From Aliivibrio sifiae (GTDB lineage: Bacteria > Pseudomonadota > Gammaproteobacteria > Enterobacterales > Vibrionaceae), in assembly GCF_002954705.1 (NCBI RefSeq), contig NZ_MSCO01000001.1, positions 103,873-167,872 of the forward strand: DNA of 64,000 nt, given 5' to 3'. Numbering within the stretch: position 1 is the stretch's first letter; the number at the start of each line of letters is the position of its first letter. Both the position numbers and the translations under genes were made by a program. Shown here one piece after another: positions 40,713-51,691 of this stretch. Under the pieces are notes generated by a model. The model was not told the origin of the DNA, did no database searches, and worked only from the letters and a program-made list of their open reading frames with translations.

Positions 40713-42446
40713 ATGTTGCTAGGACGCAAGAAAATCATCAAGCAATTCGGTCTTCGACTATGTGCGCTTATTGTGCTTTTTTCTACTCATTTAACCGTTT
40801 CTGCTGAAGAAGTGACTTTAAATGAACTGATGAGTGTGAATTTTCAATTGAGCCAGAAAAAAGAAGGAGTGATCACGGTTGATCTCGCTTCCGCTGCTGC
40901 TACGGTTGATTTAAAAAAAGAGGCAGATAAATTAATCATTGAATTGCATGATACAAAAGTCAGCGATGATAAATTAGTTATTTTAGATGTTGAAGATTTT
41001 GCAACGTTAGTCTCTAGAATTGAAACGTTTAGAGAGCCGAATAGTACTATTCTCTCGGTGGATATTAAGGGAGATTATCAATACGATTATTTTTTGAAAG
41101 ATCGTTCACTACAAGTGGTTATTTCATCTCAACCAGAAAGAGATAAAAACGCTAAAATCAGCAATGAGAATGACGATAGCAAGCCTATTTCGATTAACTT
41201 CCAAGACATTCCTGTCCGACATGTATTGCAGCTTATTGCTGATTATAATGATTTTAACTTAGTTGTTGCTGATACCGTTCAAGGCAATTTAACATTGCGT
41301 TTAGATGGCGTTCCCTGGCAGCAAGTCTTAGACATTATCTTGCAGGTCAAAGGGTTAGATAAGCGAGTGGAAGGCAATGTTGTGTTAATTGCACCTAAAT
41401 CAGAGTTGGATGCACAAGAGCAACAAGTTTTAGAGCAAGCTCAAATGGCATCAGAGCTGGGTGCTCTCTCTTCTGAGATCCTTTCAATTAAATACGCTAA
41501 AGCATCAGATATTGCTGAGTTATTAGTTGGTGAAGGAGAGATTACCATGCTCTCAAGCCGAGGTAGCATTACGGTAGATGAACGAACAAACTCATTGCTG
41601 CTGCGTGATCTTCCTGAAAATATAATCGTCATTAAAGATATTATTGATACGCTTGATGTTCCGATTAAACAAGTACAAATTGAAGCTCGAATTGTTACTG
41701 TTAATGAAGGTAACCTTGATGAACTAGGGGTTCGTTGGGGGATTACGAATACCAATGGAAGCACTACTGTGGGAGGCTCCATTGAAAGTAATTTAGCTGC
41801 CGTTGGTTTGTATGATGGTGGTTCAGGTACAAGTGGTGGTGGACTTCCTGTGGATGATTTTTTAAATGTAAACTTAGGGTTGGCAAACCCTGCAGCTTCT
41901 AGTATTGCTTTTCAGGTTGCAAAGTTGGGGTCCAATTTATTATTAGATTTAGAGCTTTCTGCATTGCAAGCAGAATCTAAAGCAGAAATCATTTCAAGTC
42001 CTCGCTTAATTACAACCAATAAGAAGCCTGCGTATATAGAGCAAGGAACCGAAATTCCGTATCTAGAGGCCTCTTCTAGCGGTGCAACGTCTGTTTCATT
42101 TAAGAAGGCGGTATTAAGTTTAATGGTGACACCACAAATTACACCTGATAATCGTTTGGTTCTTGATTTGACGGTTACTCAAGATAGACCGGGACAAGTG
42201 GTTAAAACAGGTACTGGAGAAGCGGTGGCTATTGATACTCAACGTATTGGTACACAAGTATTAGTTGATAATGGTGAAACTGTCGTTCTTGGTGGTATTT
42301 ATCAACATTCACTATCAAATAGTGTAGAAAAAGTGCCACTATTAGGTGACTTACCTCTGCTTGGTGTGTTATTTCGTCGTAGCTCAGAAAATATAGGTAA
42401 AAAAGAATTATTAATCTTCGTTACCCCAAAAGTTGTTATACAGTAA
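40713..42446 (+). CDS. pilQ: Type IV pilus secretin PilQ
   Basis: Outer-membrane secretin through which the pilus passes. 577 residues. Signal peptide about 1-31, one AMIN domain about 35-130, secretin/TonB N-terminal domain about 155-235 (ISINFQDIPVRHVLQLIADYNDFNLVV), an N1-like domain, and the secretin core about 310-577 with VQIEARIVTVNEGNLDELGVRW and ETVVLGGIYQ. One AMIN domain makes it the short form. A Ser/Gly-rich stretch occurs near 365-375. Last gene of pilMNOPQ. Confidence 0.95.
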   Translation: MLLGRKKIIKQFGLRLCALIVLFSTHLTVSAEEVTLNELMSVNFQLSQKKEGVITVDLASAAATVDLKKEADKLIIELHDTKVSDDKLVILDVEDFATLVSRIETFREPNSTILSVDIKGDYQYDYFLKDRSLQVVISSQPERDKNAKISNENDDSKPISINFQDIPVRHVLQLIADYNDFNLVVADTVQGNLTLRLDGVPWQQVLDIILQVKGLDKRVEGNVVLIAPKSELDAQEQQVLEQAQMASELGALSSEILSIKYAKASDIAELLVGEGEITMLSSRGSITVDERTNSLLLRDLPENIIVIKDIIDTLDVPIKQVQIEARIVTVNEGNLDELGVRWGITNTNGSTTVGGSIESNLAAVGLYDGGSGTSGGGLPVDDFLNVNLGLANPAASSIAFQVAKLGSNLLLDLELSALQAESKAEIISSPRLITTNKKPAYIEQGTEIPYLEASSSGATSVSFKKAVLSLMVTPQITPDNRLVLDLTVTQDRPGQVVKTGTGEAVAIDTQRIGTQVLVDNGETVVLGGIYQHSLSNSVEKVPLLGDLPLLGVLFRRSSENIGKKELLIFVTPKVVIQ

Positions 42447-42670
42447 TAAGATAGCGTTACCTAAGCGGTCAAAATACGTTAAAAATAGTACTTGAAAAAA
42501 ATAATTATGCTGAACTTTTCATCTAGCTATTGCAATCACTAGCTATAAACTGAGATAATTTTTGGTCTGATCACGAAATATCTGTGAGGAATATGGTGCC
42601 ACAGGAGAATGTCTATTGAAGAGACAACTGTTGGCAATGTCGTTAATGAACTTTGCATAATTTCTAAAAA

Positions 42671-43189
42671 ATGGCTGAAAAACGAAATATTTTCCTTGTT
42701 GGCCCAATGGGCGCCGGCAAAAGTACAATTGGTAGACACTTAGCACAGCAACTTCACATGGAGTTTCTTGATTCTGATACGGTAATTGAAGAACGTACAG
42801 GCGCTGATATCGCTTGGGTATTCGACGTTGAAGGTGAGGAAGGTTTCCGCATACGTGAAGAAGGTGTAATTAACGATTTAACTCAAGAGCAAGGCATTGT
42901 ACTTGCGACGGGTGGCGGCTCTGTAATTAGTAAAGAGAGTCGTAATCGTTTATCTGCTCGTGGTGTCGTTGTATATCTTGAAACTACAATTGAGAAGCAA
43001 TTAGCTCGCACACAACGCGATAAAAAACGTCCGTTGCTTCAAACTGATGAACCTCGAGAAGTGCTAGAAGCACTAGCGAAAGAGCGTAATGCACTTTATG
43101 AAGAAGTGTCTGATTACGTTGTTCGTACTGATGATCAAAGTGCAAAAGTAGTTGCAAATCAAATCATCCAAATGCTTGAAGAGCGTTAA
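42671..43189 (+). CDS. aroK: Shikimate kinase AroK
   Basis: Phosphorylates shikimate at O3 in the aromatic pathway. 172 residues, typical of AroK I. P-loop [15 protein letters not shown], the [14 protein letters not shown] shikimate-binding block, LATGGGSV, and the KRPLL lid region are seen. The ribosome site is poor (no clear AGGAG before the ATG at 42671). It lies 224 bp after pilQ and 38 bp before aroB. Confidence 0.97.
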   Translation: MAEKRNIFLVGPMGAGKSTIGRHLAQQLHMEFLDSDTVIEERTGADIAWVFDVEGEEGFRIREEGVINDLTQEQGIVLATGGGSVISKESRNRLSARGVVVYLETTIEKQLARTQRDKKRPLLQTDEPREVLEALAKERNALYEEVSDYVVRTDDQSAKVVANQIIQMLEER

Positions 43190-43227
43190 TTCAAGTTATT
43201 TACTAAGACAGATACTGGGAACGAATC

Positions 43228-44316
43228 ATGGAAAGGATTCATGTAGATTTAGCAGAACGTAGCTATCCCATCTCTATCGGCGCCGAGTTGTTTTGCAACC
43301 CGGCGCATTTTTCATCTGTAATACCTGCCAAAAAACGTGTTGTCGTTATCAGTAATGTAACGGTTGCTCCGCTATATGCTCAGCAAATCATCGACACTTT
43401 ACATACGTTTGAATGCCAAGTATCACTACTGGAATTAGATGATGGTGAGCAATATAAAAATTTAGACACCTTCAATAATATTCTTACTTTCCTACTTGAA
43501 GAAAATCACAGTCGCGATGTAACTATTGTTGCTCTAGGTGGTGGAGTGGTTGGCGATGTCGTTGGCTTTGCTTCTGCGTGTTATCAACGTGGTGTTGATT
43601 TTATTCAAATACCGACAACACTTCTTTCTCAAGTCGATTCATCTGTTGGTGGTAAAACCGCAATAAATCATCCGCTTGGTAAGAATATGGTAGGGGCTTT
43701 TTATCAACCTAAAGCCGTTATTATAGATATTAATTGCCTAAAAACATTGCCTGAGCGTGAGTTCGCAGCAGGGATGGCAGAGGTGATTAAGTACGGAATT
43801 ATTATTGACCGTGACTTTTTTGATTGGCTTGATGAAAACATGGATAAGCTATATGCACTCGATCATGATGCATTGGTGTATGCCATTTCACGTTGCTGCC
43901 AAATTAAGGCTGACGTTGTAGCAAAAGATGAAAAAGAGTCAGGAATGCGTGCACTCTTGAACCTAGGTCATACTTTTGGTCACGCGATTGAAGCTGAAAT
44001 GGGTTATGGTAACTGGCTTCACGGTGAGGCAGTTTCTGCAGGAACAGTAATGGCTGCGATTACGGCTCAGAAAGAAGGGTTAATTTCGCAAGAAGATGTA
44101 GAGCGTATTTGTGCTCTACTAGAAAAAGCGAAATTGCCTCTTAAAGCCCCAAAAGAAATGACAGTAGATGCATTTATGAAGCACATGATGCGTGACAAGA
44201 AAGTGTTGTCAGGTAAGTTACGCTTAGTTCTACCAACATCGATTGGCAGTTCCGAAGTTGTCACTGGTGTTTCTGAAGATGTACTTGCTGAAGTAATTGA
44301 GCAATGTAAGGCATAA
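43228..44316 (+). CDS. aroB: 3-dehydroquinate synthase AroB
   Basis: NAD- and metal-dependent enzyme that makes the carbocycle of dehydroquinate from DAHP. 362 residues as in E. coli. Motifs [44 protein letters not shown] and the metal-binding [12 protein letters not shown]. Co-directional with aroK and damX with gaps of 38 and 3 bases. Confidence 0.98.
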   Translation: MERIHVDLAERSYPISIGAELFCNPAHFSSVIPAKKRVVVISNVTVAPLYAQQIIDTLHTFECQVSLLELDDGEQYKNLDTFNNILTFLLEENHSRDVTIVALGGGVVGDVVGFASACYQRGVDFIQIPTTLLSQVDSSVGGKTAINHPLGKNMVGAFYQPKAVIIDINCLKTLPEREFAAGMAEVIKYGIIIDRDFFDWLDENMDKLYALDHDALVYAISRCCQIKADVVAKDEKESGMRALLNLGHTFGHAIEAEMGYGNWLHGEAVSAGTVMAAITAQKEGLISQEDVERICALLEKAKLPLKAPKEMTVDAFMKHMMRDKKVLSGKLRLVLPTSIGSSEVVTGVSEDVLAEVIEQCKA

Positions 44317-44319
44317 AAT

Positions 44320-45783
44320 ATGAGTATTGGTCATGATTTAACTGTATTGGAATTAGAAAGCCAAATTGATGTGTTATCACGCATTCAATTTGTGTCTCGT
44401 TTTGGTTCTAATTTAGTACATATTGAAGGGGTTAAAGGCTCTGGAAAGTCATGGCTTGCTCAGCGCTATCTCGAAAAGTGGAGCGATGATGCTAATCAAG
44501 CTCTGCTTATGTGCCATCCAAATCAATCAATACAGCAACAACGCGGTATTATCCTAAAACAAGTTGTACGAGATCCTCTATTCAATGAATTTGATACTGT
44601 AGTAGACAGTATTGGGCGCATGTTAGCTGGAGAAAAGTGTAATTTAGTTTTAGTGATTGATGACGCTCATTTATTGCCTCCTGAATTACTTAGTGAATTA
44701 TGGCTTTTAGTTCAAAAAGCGCAATTGACACCTAATTGGCAGATTAATGTTTTGCTCTTTTCGGAAGCGGGTAAGTTAACACCTGCGTTATCTCGCGTTT
44801 CTTATGGGCAAGAGAATAAGCCTGTTGATATCGATATCGTTCCATTAACTCAAGAAGAAGCGGCGACGTTTTCTGAAATGCTAGTGGTTCGTTTTGCAGC
44901 AAGTAGAGAAGAGAAAGCTAGGATTCGTAACTTGGTGGAGAAAACGAAGCGTTTTCCTGCTGAGTTGATTGCTTTAGGCGAAAAGAAAACCGAGCGTCGA
45001 GTAATTATTCGCTCTGTAACAAATTCACCTGTTGGTGTTTTAGCGTTAGCCTCTCTTTTATTATTGGGTGCAGCGGGAGGGTATTGGTGGTTAAATCAAT
45101 CATCAACCACGCCAGTTTCTCCTTCTGTGGATACCACGTTAGAGCATGATTCAAAGTTAGCGCTTGATATGGATGAGAGAATAGACAGTGCAATGAGTCA
45201 CTTTGAACCAGAAGATGATACTCATACTATTCCGCCGGACGTTATTGATACACCTGTAATCGCAGAAACAAGTGTAGAAAAAGGTAAGCGAGTTATTGTA
45301 CCTTCAGAGTTAGTAGATTCATTGGTTAGTGATTCTGCATCTATTGAGAATGAACAAAAAGAACCAACTAAAATAGAGAATGAAGAGCAAATAGTATCGG
45401 TAAAAGTGAAGCCTACTGCTAAAGAAGGTAACGCGAAAGATAGCTCTACTCTTGAAAGTGAATTGGCATCTACAATAACGTTTACTTTAGCAAATAAAGA
45501 GTTGAAGACTATTTCTGATAAGCATTATATCTTACAGTTAGCAGCATTAACGAATGAAGAAGCGGTTCAAGAGTTCTTAGATGAATATAAAATTGAAAAA
45601 TCAGTACGTATTTATCAAGCGCTTCGAAATGGGTCTATTTGGTATATTGTTACCTTTGGTGACTATGCATCAATTTCATTGGCACGTGGTGCAGTACAGA
45701 CGTTACCAAGTTCAGTACAGACATTAGGGCCTTGGGCTAAATCTTTAGTACAAGTACACCGTGAAATTGATTCAGTAAAATAA
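44320..45783 (+). CDS. damX: Cell-division SPOR-domain protein DamX
   Basis: Inner-membrane septal-ring protein that binds denuded glycan through its SPOR domain. 487 residues. N-terminal AAA-like domain about 1-220 with GVKGSGKSWLAQR (Walker A) and VLVIDDAHLLPPE (Walker B), a membrane span about 232-250, an acidic Ser/Glu linker, and a SPOR domain about 400-480 (YILQLAALTNEEAVQEFLDEY). It starts 3 bases after aroB and precedes dam, the standard order. Confidence 0.95.
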   Translation: MSIGHDLTVLELESQIDVLSRIQFVSRFGSNLVHIEGVKGSGKSWLAQRYLEKWSDDANQALLMCHPNQSIQQQRGIILKQVVRDPLFNEFDTVVDSIGRMLAGEKCNLVLVIDDAHLLPPELLSELWLLVQKAQLTPNWQINVLLFSEAGKLTPALSRVSYGQENKPVDIDIVPLTQEEAATFSEMLVVRFAASREEKARIRNLVEKTKRFPAELIALGEKKTERRVIIRSVTNSPVGVLALASLLLLGAAGGYWWLNQSSTTPVSPSVDTTLEHDSKLALDMDERIDSAMSHFEPEDDTHTIPPDVIDTPVIAETSVEKGKRVIVPSELVDSLVSDSASIENEQKEPTKIENEEQIVSVKVKPTAKEGNAKDSSTLESELASTITFTLANKELKTISDKHYILQLAALTNEEAVQEFLDEYKIEKSVRIYQALRNGSIWYIVTFGDYASISLARGAVQTLPSSVQTLGPWAKSLVQVHREIDSVK

Positions 45784-45866
45784 GAGATAAGATAAACAGA
45801 CCCTAGTAAAAAAATAGGGTACAATCCCCCGCTTTCTGAACTAAGGTAAAAAGGCGTAAAAGACGT

Positions 45867-46697
45867 ATGAAAAAGCATCGCGCATTTCTCAAGTGGGCTG
45901 GCGGTAAATATAGCCTAGTAGAGGAAATTCAACGCCATCTTCCCGATGCTAGAAAACTGATCGAACCGTTTGTCGGTGCGGGCTCAGTATTTTTAAATAC
46001 AAATTACGATCATTATCTTCTTGCCGATATTAATCCTGATTTAATCAATCTCTATAATCACCTTAAAGGTGAACCAGAGCGTTTTATTGAGGATGCTCGA
46101 GCGTTGTTTCAACCCGAATATAATCAAAAAGAAGTGTATTTAGAACTGCGTATTGAATTTAATCAATGTACAGATACTTATCGTCGTTCACTGCTTTTTT
46201 TATACATGAATCGTCATGGCTTTAATGGTTTATGTCGTTATAACAAAAAGGGCGGTTTTAATGTCCCGTTTGGTTCATATAAAAAACCTTATTTCCCTGA
46301 AAAAGAGATGTATTTTTTTGCTGAAAAAGCAAAGAAAGCAACATTTGTGTGTGAAGGGTATTTAGAGACCTTTAAACGAGCTCGTAAAGGTTGTGTTATT
46401 TATTGTGATCCACCTTATGCACCATTATCAACAACAGCAAACTTTACCTCATATGCAGGAAATGGTTTCTCGCTAGATGATCAGGCAGCTCTTGCAGATG
46501 TTGCTGAGAAAGCGGCATTTGAACGAGATATTCCAGTATTAATCTCGAATCATGACACGATATTAACTCGTCGTTTATACCATGGTGCAACTCTAAATTC
46601 GATTAAAGTAAAACGCACTATTAGTCGAAATGGAGCTGGACGAAATAAAGTTGATGAACTCATGGCTTTGTTTTATGCACCCAAATGTACAGAGTAA
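45867..46697 (+). CDS. dam: DNA adenine methylase Dam
   Basis: Methylates N6 of A in GATC; guides MutL-dependent repair, replication timing and gene expression. 276 residues. FLKWAGGKYSLVEEI, the SAM-binding EPFVGAGSVFLN, and the catalytic DPPY at 181-184 (same positions as E. coli). A TACAAT -10-like element lies 50 bp upstream, after a small inverted repeat (ACCCTA/TAGGGT at 45800-45820), so dam may also have its own promoter. In vibrios Dam is essential for chromosome 2 replication (known). Confidence 0.98.
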   Translation: MKKHRAFLKWAGGKYSLVEEIQRHLPDARKLIEPFVGAGSVFLNTNYDHYLLADINPDLINLYNHLKGEPERFIEDARALFQPEYNQKEVYLELRIEFNQCTDTYRRSLLFLYMNRHGFNGLCRYNKKGGFNVPFGSYKKPYFPEKEMYFFAEKAKKATFVCEGYLETFKRARKGCVIYCDPPYAPLSTTANFTSYAGNGFSLDDQAALADVAEKAAFERDIPVLISNHDTILTRRLYHGATLNSIKVKRTISRNGAGRNKVDELMALFYAPKCTE

Positions 46698-46851
46698 ATT
46701 AAACACCACTCCTCAAAAATCCGCTCGAAAGGTTAACAGAGCCTAAGACAGGTTTAAAATTATCAGGTAGAATTGCGCGGTCGAGTTAATCGATTGCGCT
46801 ATATCACTATAACAGTATCTAAATAATAAAATAATTAACCTGAGGCTCAAC

Positions 46852-47529
46852 ATGAAAGACTTTTTGATCGCACCATCTATTCTCTCAGCTGATTTCGCTC
46901 GTCTTGGTGAAGACGTTGAAAAAGTATTAGCATCAGGTGCTGATGTTGTTCATTTCGATGTAATGGATAATCATTACGTACCAAACCTAACGTTTGGCGC
47001 GCCAATCTGTAAAGCATTACGTGACTATGGTATTACTGCTCCTATCGATGTTCATTTAATGGTGAAACCGGTTGATAGTATTGTTCCTGAGTTTGCAAAA
47101 GCAGGTGCAACAATGATCACTTTCCATGTTGAAGCATCAGAACATGTAGATCGTACTCTTCAGTTGATTAAAGAACACGGTTGTAAAGCGGGTGTTGTTC
47201 TTAATCCTGCGACGCCATTAACTTGCCTTGATTACATTCTAGATAAAGTAGACATGATTCTACTTATGTCTGTGAACCCAGGCTTTGGTGGTCAATCATT
47301 TATTCCTAGCACGTTAGATAAATTACGCGCAGTTCGTAAACTCATCGATGAGTCAGGCTATGATATTCGTCTTGAAATCGATGGCGGTGTAAAAGTCGAT
47401 AATATTCGTGAAATCGCAGAAGCGGGTGCGGATATGTTTGTTGCTGGTTCTGCTATTTTCAATCAACCAAACTACAAAGAAGTGATTGATGAAATGCGTG
47501 CAGAGCTAGAAAAAGTAAAAGGTAATTAA
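46852..47529 (+). CDS. rpe: Ribulose-phosphate 3-epimerase
   Basis: Interconverts ribulose-5-P and xylulose-5-P in the pentose phosphate pathway. 225 residues, TIM barrel. [55 protein letters not shown] and [11 protein letters not shown] hold the metal ligands and catalytic Asp residues. It follows dam by 154 bp and precedes gph by 5 bases. Confidence 0.98.
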   Translation: MKDFLIAPSILSADFARLGEDVEKVLASGADVVHFDVMDNHYVPNLTFGAPICKALRDYGITAPIDVHLMVKPVDSIVPEFAKAGATMITFHVEASEHVDRTLQLIKEHGCKAGVVLNPATPLTCLDYILDKVDMILLMSVNPGFGGQSFIPSTLDKLRAVRKLIDESGYDIRLEIDGGVKVDNIREIAEAGADMFVAGSAIFNQPNYKEVIDEMRAELEKVKGN

Positions 47530-47534
47530 GAACC

Positions 47535-48218
47535 ATGTTTGAAAATATCAAACTGATCGCCTTTGATTTGGATGGGACGCTACTTGATAGCGTTCCAGAC
47601 TTAGCTCGTGCGGTTGACCTTGCGATGAAAGATGTTGGTTACCCAAGAGTAACGCTAGAACAAGCGTCTCATTGGATTGGTAATGGTGCAGATGTACTTG
47701 TTTCTCGGGCACTAAGTCAAAGTGTTGCGGTTCAAGAAGGCTTAGATCCTGAATTGGTTAAGCAAGCTCGAGCTCGTTTAGATCATCACTACCATGATGG
47801 TGGTCATGAGTTAAGTCATTTATATCCAAATGTGAAAGAGACGCTAGAAGCGCTTTATCAGCAAGGATACACTTTAGCTTTAGTGACGAATAAACCTGCG
47901 CAATTTGTTCCTGAATTACTTGAACAACATCAGCTTGCTCATCTTTTTGTCGATGTGATCGGTGGCGATACCTTTGTTGAGAAAAAGCCGAATCCATTTG
48001 CACTTAATTGGTTGCTTGATAAGCACCAATTAACGCCTTCTGAGATGCTGATGGTAGGCGATTCAAGAAATGATATTCAAGCAGCTCAAGCAGCCGGTTG
48101 CCATAGCTTTGGTTTAACTTATGGTTATAACCATGGGGAGCCTATCGCAGATAGTCAGCCTGATGTGGTGAGTGATGAATTTAATCATTTATTAGCCGTG
48201 ATGAGTGTGGCAAGATAG
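47535..48218 (+). CDS. gph: Phosphoglycolate phosphatase
   Basis: HAD-family enzyme that dephosphorylates 2-phosphoglycolate from oxidised DNA ends. 227 residues. Motif I DLDGTLLDS (nucleophile Asp), motif II LVTNKP, motif III KKPNPFAL and motif IV VGDSRNDI. Coupled with rpe at a 5-base gap. A strong terminator follows before trpS. Confidence 0.95.
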   Translation: MFENIKLIAFDLDGTLLDSVPDLARAVDLAMKDVGYPRVTLEQASHWIGNGADVLVSRALSQSVAVQEGLDPELVKQARARLDHHYHDGGHELSHLYPNVKETLEALYQQGYTLALVTNKPAQFVPELLEQHQLAHLFVDVIGGDTFVEKKPNPFALNWLLDKHQLTPSEMLMVGDSRNDIQAAQAAGCHSFGLTYGYNHGEPIADSQPDVVSDEFNHLLAVMSVAR

Positions 48219-48266
48219 TATTCATTGATAAGTACAAATAAAGACTATCAATACAATAGAATAACC

Positions 48267-48301
48267 ATTAAATGATCCCATCGTGGATCATTTAATTTTT
48301 A
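48267..48301 (+). terminator. Terminator between gph and trpS
   Basis: ATTAAATGATCC and GGATCATTTAAT pair perfectly (12 bp) around CATCGT, followed by five T's. It ends about 25 bases before trpS, so trpS either gets a promoter overlapping it or depends on readthrough. Confidence 0.88.
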
Positions 48302-48324
48302 CAGTTAAACAAGGAATCATAACC

Positions 48325-49341
48325 ATGAGCAAGCCCATCGTATTAAGTGGTGTTCAACCATCAGGTGAACTAAGTATCGGTAACTACTTGGGTGCTCTAC
48401 GTCAATGGCAACAGATGCAAGACGATTATGATTGTCAGTACTGTGTAGTAGACCTTCATGCAATTACGGTTCGTCAAGATCCTAAAGCGCTGCATGAAGC
48501 GACTCTTGATGCACTGGCAATTTGTCTAGCGGTTGGTGTTGATCCAAAGAAGAGCACGCTATTTGTTCAGTCGCACGTACCAGAGCATGCTCAACTTGGT
48601 TGGCTTCTTAACTGTTATACCCAGATGGGTGAACTAAGTCGTATGACTCAGTTTAAAGATAAATCAGCTCGTCATGCAAATGATGTTAATGTTGGTTTAT
48701 TTGGTTACCCAGTATTAATGGCGGCGGATATCTTACTTTATGGCGCACATCAAGTACCTGTAGGTAGTGATCAAAAGCAACATTTAGAATTAGCGCGTGA
48801 TATTGCGAATCGCTTTAACAATTTCTATTGTCCTGAAGCGCCATTATTTACGGTTCCAGAACCGTACATTCCACAAGTGAATGCGCGTGTAATGAGCTTG
48901 CAAGATGCGAAGAAGAAGATGTCTAAATCAGACGATAATCGTAAGAACGTTATTACGTTGTTAGAAGATCCGAAGTCGATTCTTAAGAAGATTAATAAAG
49001 CACAAACAGATGCAGAAATGCCACCACGTATTGCTCATGATTGGGAAAATAAAGCGGGTATTTCAAATCTTATGGGTCTGTACTCTGCAGCATCAGGTAA
49101 AACGTTTGAAGAGATCGAATCTCAATACCAAGGTGTTGAAATGTACGGTCCATTTAAGAAAGACGTTGGTGAAGTAATTATTACCATGCTTGAGCCTATC
49201 CAATCTGAATACAAGCGTATTCGCGAAGATCGTGCTTACATGGATTCAGTAATGAAAGCGGGTGCTGAGAAAGCGTCTGAGCGTGCTGCTGTAACACTGA
49301 AAAAAGCGTTTGAAGCGGTAGGTTTTGTTACTCGCCCATAG
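48325..49341 (+). CDS. trpS: Tryptophanyl-tRNA synthetase
   Basis: Class I synthetase that charges tRNA-Trp. 338 residues from the ATG at 48325, which has AAGGA 10 bases upstream; an ATG at 48283 lies within the terminator and is rejected. The HIGH-like motif is [14 protein letters not shown] and the KMSKS motif is [10 protein letters not shown]. Same order rpe-gph-trpS as E. coli. Confidence 0.98.
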   Translation: MSKPIVLSGVQPSGELSIGNYLGALRQWQQMQDDYDCQYCVVDLHAITVRQDPKALHEATLDALAICLAVGVDPKKSTLFVQSHVPEHAQLGWLLNCYTQMGELSRMTQFKDKSARHANDVNVGLFGYPVLMAADILLYGAHQVPVGSDQKQHLELARDIANRFNNFYCPEAPLFTVPEPYIPQVNARVMSLQDAKKKMSKSDDNRKNVITLLEDPKSILKKINKAQTDAEMPPRIAHDWENKAGISNLMGLYSAASGKTFEEIESQYQGVEMYGPFKKDVGEVIITMLEPIQSEYKRIREDRAYMDSVMKAGAEKASERAAVTLKKAFEAVGFVTRP

Positions 49342-49362
49342 TCTTTCGCTCTGATAAAATAG

Positions 49363-49398
49363 ATTGCTCGTGGGGGTTTCCTTACGGGCAATTTTTAT
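49363..49398 (+). terminator. Terminator after trpS
   Basis: ATTGCTCGT pairs with ACGGGCAAT (one T-G wobble) around a G/T loop, followed by six T's after one base of overlap. Confidence 0.85.
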
Positions 49399-49426
49399 TT
49401 CTTATTCATTTTCTTAAGTAGTTCTT

Positions 49427-50005
49427 ATGCTTTTAATGATCGATAATTATGATTCATTTACTTACAATCTATATCAATATTTCTGTGAATTAGGTGTTGA
49501 GGTAAAAGTCGTACGTAATGATGAAATTGACATTGTAGGCATTGAAGCACTTAATCCATCCCACTTAGTTATCTCCCCAGGTCCTTGTACTCCTAACGAA
49601 GCTGGAATTTCTTTGCAAGCTATTGAATATTTCGCAGGGAAATTACCCATCCTTGGTGTGTGTTTAGGTCATCAAGCTATTGCTCAAGTATTTGGTGGTG
49701 ATGTTGTACGTGCTAAAAAAGTGATGCATGGAAAAACTTCCCCAATTATTCATACCAATCAAAGTGTATTTCAAGGTTTGAATAATCCTCTTACGGTTAC
49801 TCGTTATCACTCTCTTGTTGTTAAAGCAGAGACCTTACCTAGTTGCTTTGAAGTCACGGCATGGACGGAAAATGAAGTAGGAGATATGGATGAAATTATG
49901 GGTTTTTGCCATAAAAAATTACCGATTGAAGCGGTACAATTTCACCCTGAATCGATAATGACAGAGCAAGGTCACGATATCCTCGCTAATTTTATTAATA
50001 AATAA
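49427..50005 (+). CDS. pabA: Para-aminobenzoate synthase glutamine amidotransferase PabA
   Basis: Class I glutaminase subunit that feeds ammonia to PabB for aminodeoxychorismate (folate). 192 residues. [15 protein letters not shown] start, [11 protein letters not shown] oxyanion loop, nucleophile C79 in GVCLGHQAI, and the FHPESI His-Glu. It is separate from trp genes and next to argD/astC, as in other vibrios and E. coli, so PabA is preferred over TrpG. It could serve both. Confidence 0.9.
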   Translation: MLLMIDNYDSFTYNLYQYFCELGVEVKVVRNDEIDIVGIEALNPSHLVISPGPCTPNEAGISLQAIEYFAGKLPILGVCLGHQAIAQVFGGDVVRAKKVMHGKTSPIIHTNQSVFQGLNNPLTVTRYHSLVVKAETLPSCFEVTAWTENEVGDMDEIMGFCHKKLPIEAVQFHPESIMTEQGHDILANFINK

Positions 50006-50313
50006 TTAATATATCCTCAATTCCCTAGAGCGATCTAGTTCACCCTTCTTACTTTTTCTTCTGTCTCTTCAGTGCGTTTTTTATCTGATGATTTATGCAT
50101 AAGGCTGAGGTCTTCTATTCTTATAAATTCGTTTACTTATCTAGTTGCCTGCGATAGCTTGGAATTATAACTATTCTAATAAACTGACTTGTCAGTCATT
50201 TATCGATAGAGAAAGGAACTTTTTTAGTTCAAAAAAAGAATTTTGTGCTATTGAAAAGGTTAATGGTTTGTAAATATTATGCTGAAATACGGCATACGCA
50301 GAAGGAAAGTGTG
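50006..50313. other. Gap between pabA and astC
   Basis: About 308 bases without a gene. It holds a 14-bp palindrome ACTGAC-TT-GTCAGT (50183-50196), a TATGC-N9-GCATA inverted repeat (50278-50296), a small GAACT/AGTTC hairpin (50216-50230) and the AAGGAA ribosome site. No terminator with a T tract is evident for pabA. The regulator of the palindromes is unknown. Confidence 0.6.
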
Positions 50314-51528
50314 ATGACGACCAATTCACAAGTCGAACGTAAAGATTTTAATGATGTAATGGTACCTTGTTATAACCCGATGGAAGTGATTCCAGTTAAA
50401 GGGCAAGGTGCACGAGTGTGGGATCAGGCGGGTAAAGAATACGTTGATTTCGCAGGTGGTATTGCAGTGAGCTGTCTTGGTCATTGCCATCCAGTAATGG
50501 TTAATGCACTGCAAGAGCAATCTCAGAAACTGTGGCATTTAAGTAATGTAATGACCAATGAGCCAGCTATTCGTTTAGCTAAAAAGCTTACGGAAGTGTC
50601 GTTCGCTGAAAAAGTATTTTTTGCTAACTCAGGTGCAGAAGCAAATGAAGCAGCATTAAAGCTTGCTCGTCGTTGGGCAGTTGATGTTCACGGCGCAGAG
50701 AAAAGTGAAATTATCGCATTTAAACAAGGCTTCCATGGTCGAACTTTCTTTACTGTAACGGTTGGCGGCCAAGCGGCGTATTCTGATGGTTTTGGTCCTA
50801 AGCCGGGTGATATTTCTCACCTTGAATACAATAATCTTGCAGAGCTTGAAGCGCATATGTCAGAAAAAACGTGTGCAATTATGATGGAGCCACTGCAAGG
50901 CGAGGGTGGGTTGATTTCGCCAACGTCTGAATTTGTAGAAGGCGTTAGAGCACTATGTGATAAATACAACGCGCTGCTTATTTTTGATGAAGTACAGACA
51001 GGTAATGGCCGTACTGGTGACTTTTATGCCTACCAAGGTTTAGGTGTTACGCCTGATATTCTAAGTACTGCAAAATCATTGGGTGGTGGTTTTCCTATCG
51101 GCGCAATGTTAACAACGACAGAATTGGCTCAGCATTTAAAAGTAGGTACTCATGGCTCAACTTATGGTGGTAACCCGTTAGCATGTGCCATCGCTGAAGC
51201 CGTTGTGGAAGAGGTATCAAAACCTGAAACATTGGCAGGTGTAAAAGAGCGTGAGCAATGGTTCCGTGATGGACTAGAAGCGTTAAATACAAAATATGAT
51301 ATGTTTGCCGAAATCCGTGGTAAAGGCCTATTACTTGGCGCGGCATTAAACGAAGCATGGCAAGGTCGCGCTCGTGATGTTCTTGTTGCGGCTGGAGAGC
51401 AGGGTTTAATGGTCCTTGTTGCTGGTGTCAATGTTGTTCGTTTTACTCCATCTCTTGTTATTACAAAAGAAGACGTAGCTCTAGGGTTTGAACGTCTAGA
51501 TAAAGCACTTTCATCGTTAGAAAAATAG
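50314..51528 (+). CDS. astC: Acetylornithine / succinylornithine aminotransferase
   Basis: PLP enzyme, class III aminotransferase, 404 residues from the ATG at 50314 (AAGGAA 7 bases upstream). [42 protein letters not shown], and [16 protein letters not shown] with the PLP lysine are diagnostic. In vibrios one enzyme at this place can serve both arginine synthesis (ArgD) and succinyl-arginine breakdown (AstC). The astA and astD neighbours support a catabolic role; no other argD is in the window, so both roles are plausible. Confidence 0.9.
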   Translation: MTTNSQVERKDFNDVMVPCYNPMEVIPVKGQGARVWDQAGKEYVDFAGGIAVSCLGHCHPVMVNALQEQSQKLWHLSNVMTNEPAIRLAKKLTEVSFAEKVFFANSGAEANEAALKLARRWAVDVHGAEKSEIIAFKQGFHGRTFFTVTVGGQAAYSDGFGPKPGDISHLEYNNLAELEAHMSEKTCAIMMEPLQGEGGLISPTSEFVEGVRALCDKYNALLIFDEVQTGNGRTGDFYAYQGLGVTPDILSTAKSLGGGFPIGAMLTTTELAQHLKVGTHGSTYGGNPLACAIAEAVVEEVSKPETLAGVKEREQWFRDGLEALNTKYDMFAEIRGKGLLLGAALNEAWQGRARDVLVAAGEQGLMVLVAGVNVVRFTPSLVITKEDVALGFERLDKALSSLEK

Positions 51529-51544
51529 ATTCAAATTGGAATTT

Positions 51545-51577
51545 GGGCAGCTCAGGAGTTTGAGTTGCCCTCTTTTT
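51545..51577 (+). terminator. Hairpin with T tract between astC and astA
   Basis: GGGCAGCTC pairs with GAGTTGCCC (one G-T wobble) around an 8-base loop, followed by TCTTTTT. It lies within what is normally one ast operon, so it may lower or separate expression of astA and astD. Confidence 0.75.
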
Positions 51578-51691
51578 ATCTATCTAAAAATCAACGTAAT
51601 ACTCTACCGTGTTAATTCCAATAGATAGCCTTGAAGTTATATTTATTGAACTTAGCACAGCCAATGAAACATCGCATCGGAGGGAATATTG

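Noticed and set aside
42539-42746. Two overlapping minus-strand frames at the aroK start
   Set aside because: They lie opposite the aroK P-loop and resemble no protein; shadows of aroK and its leader.
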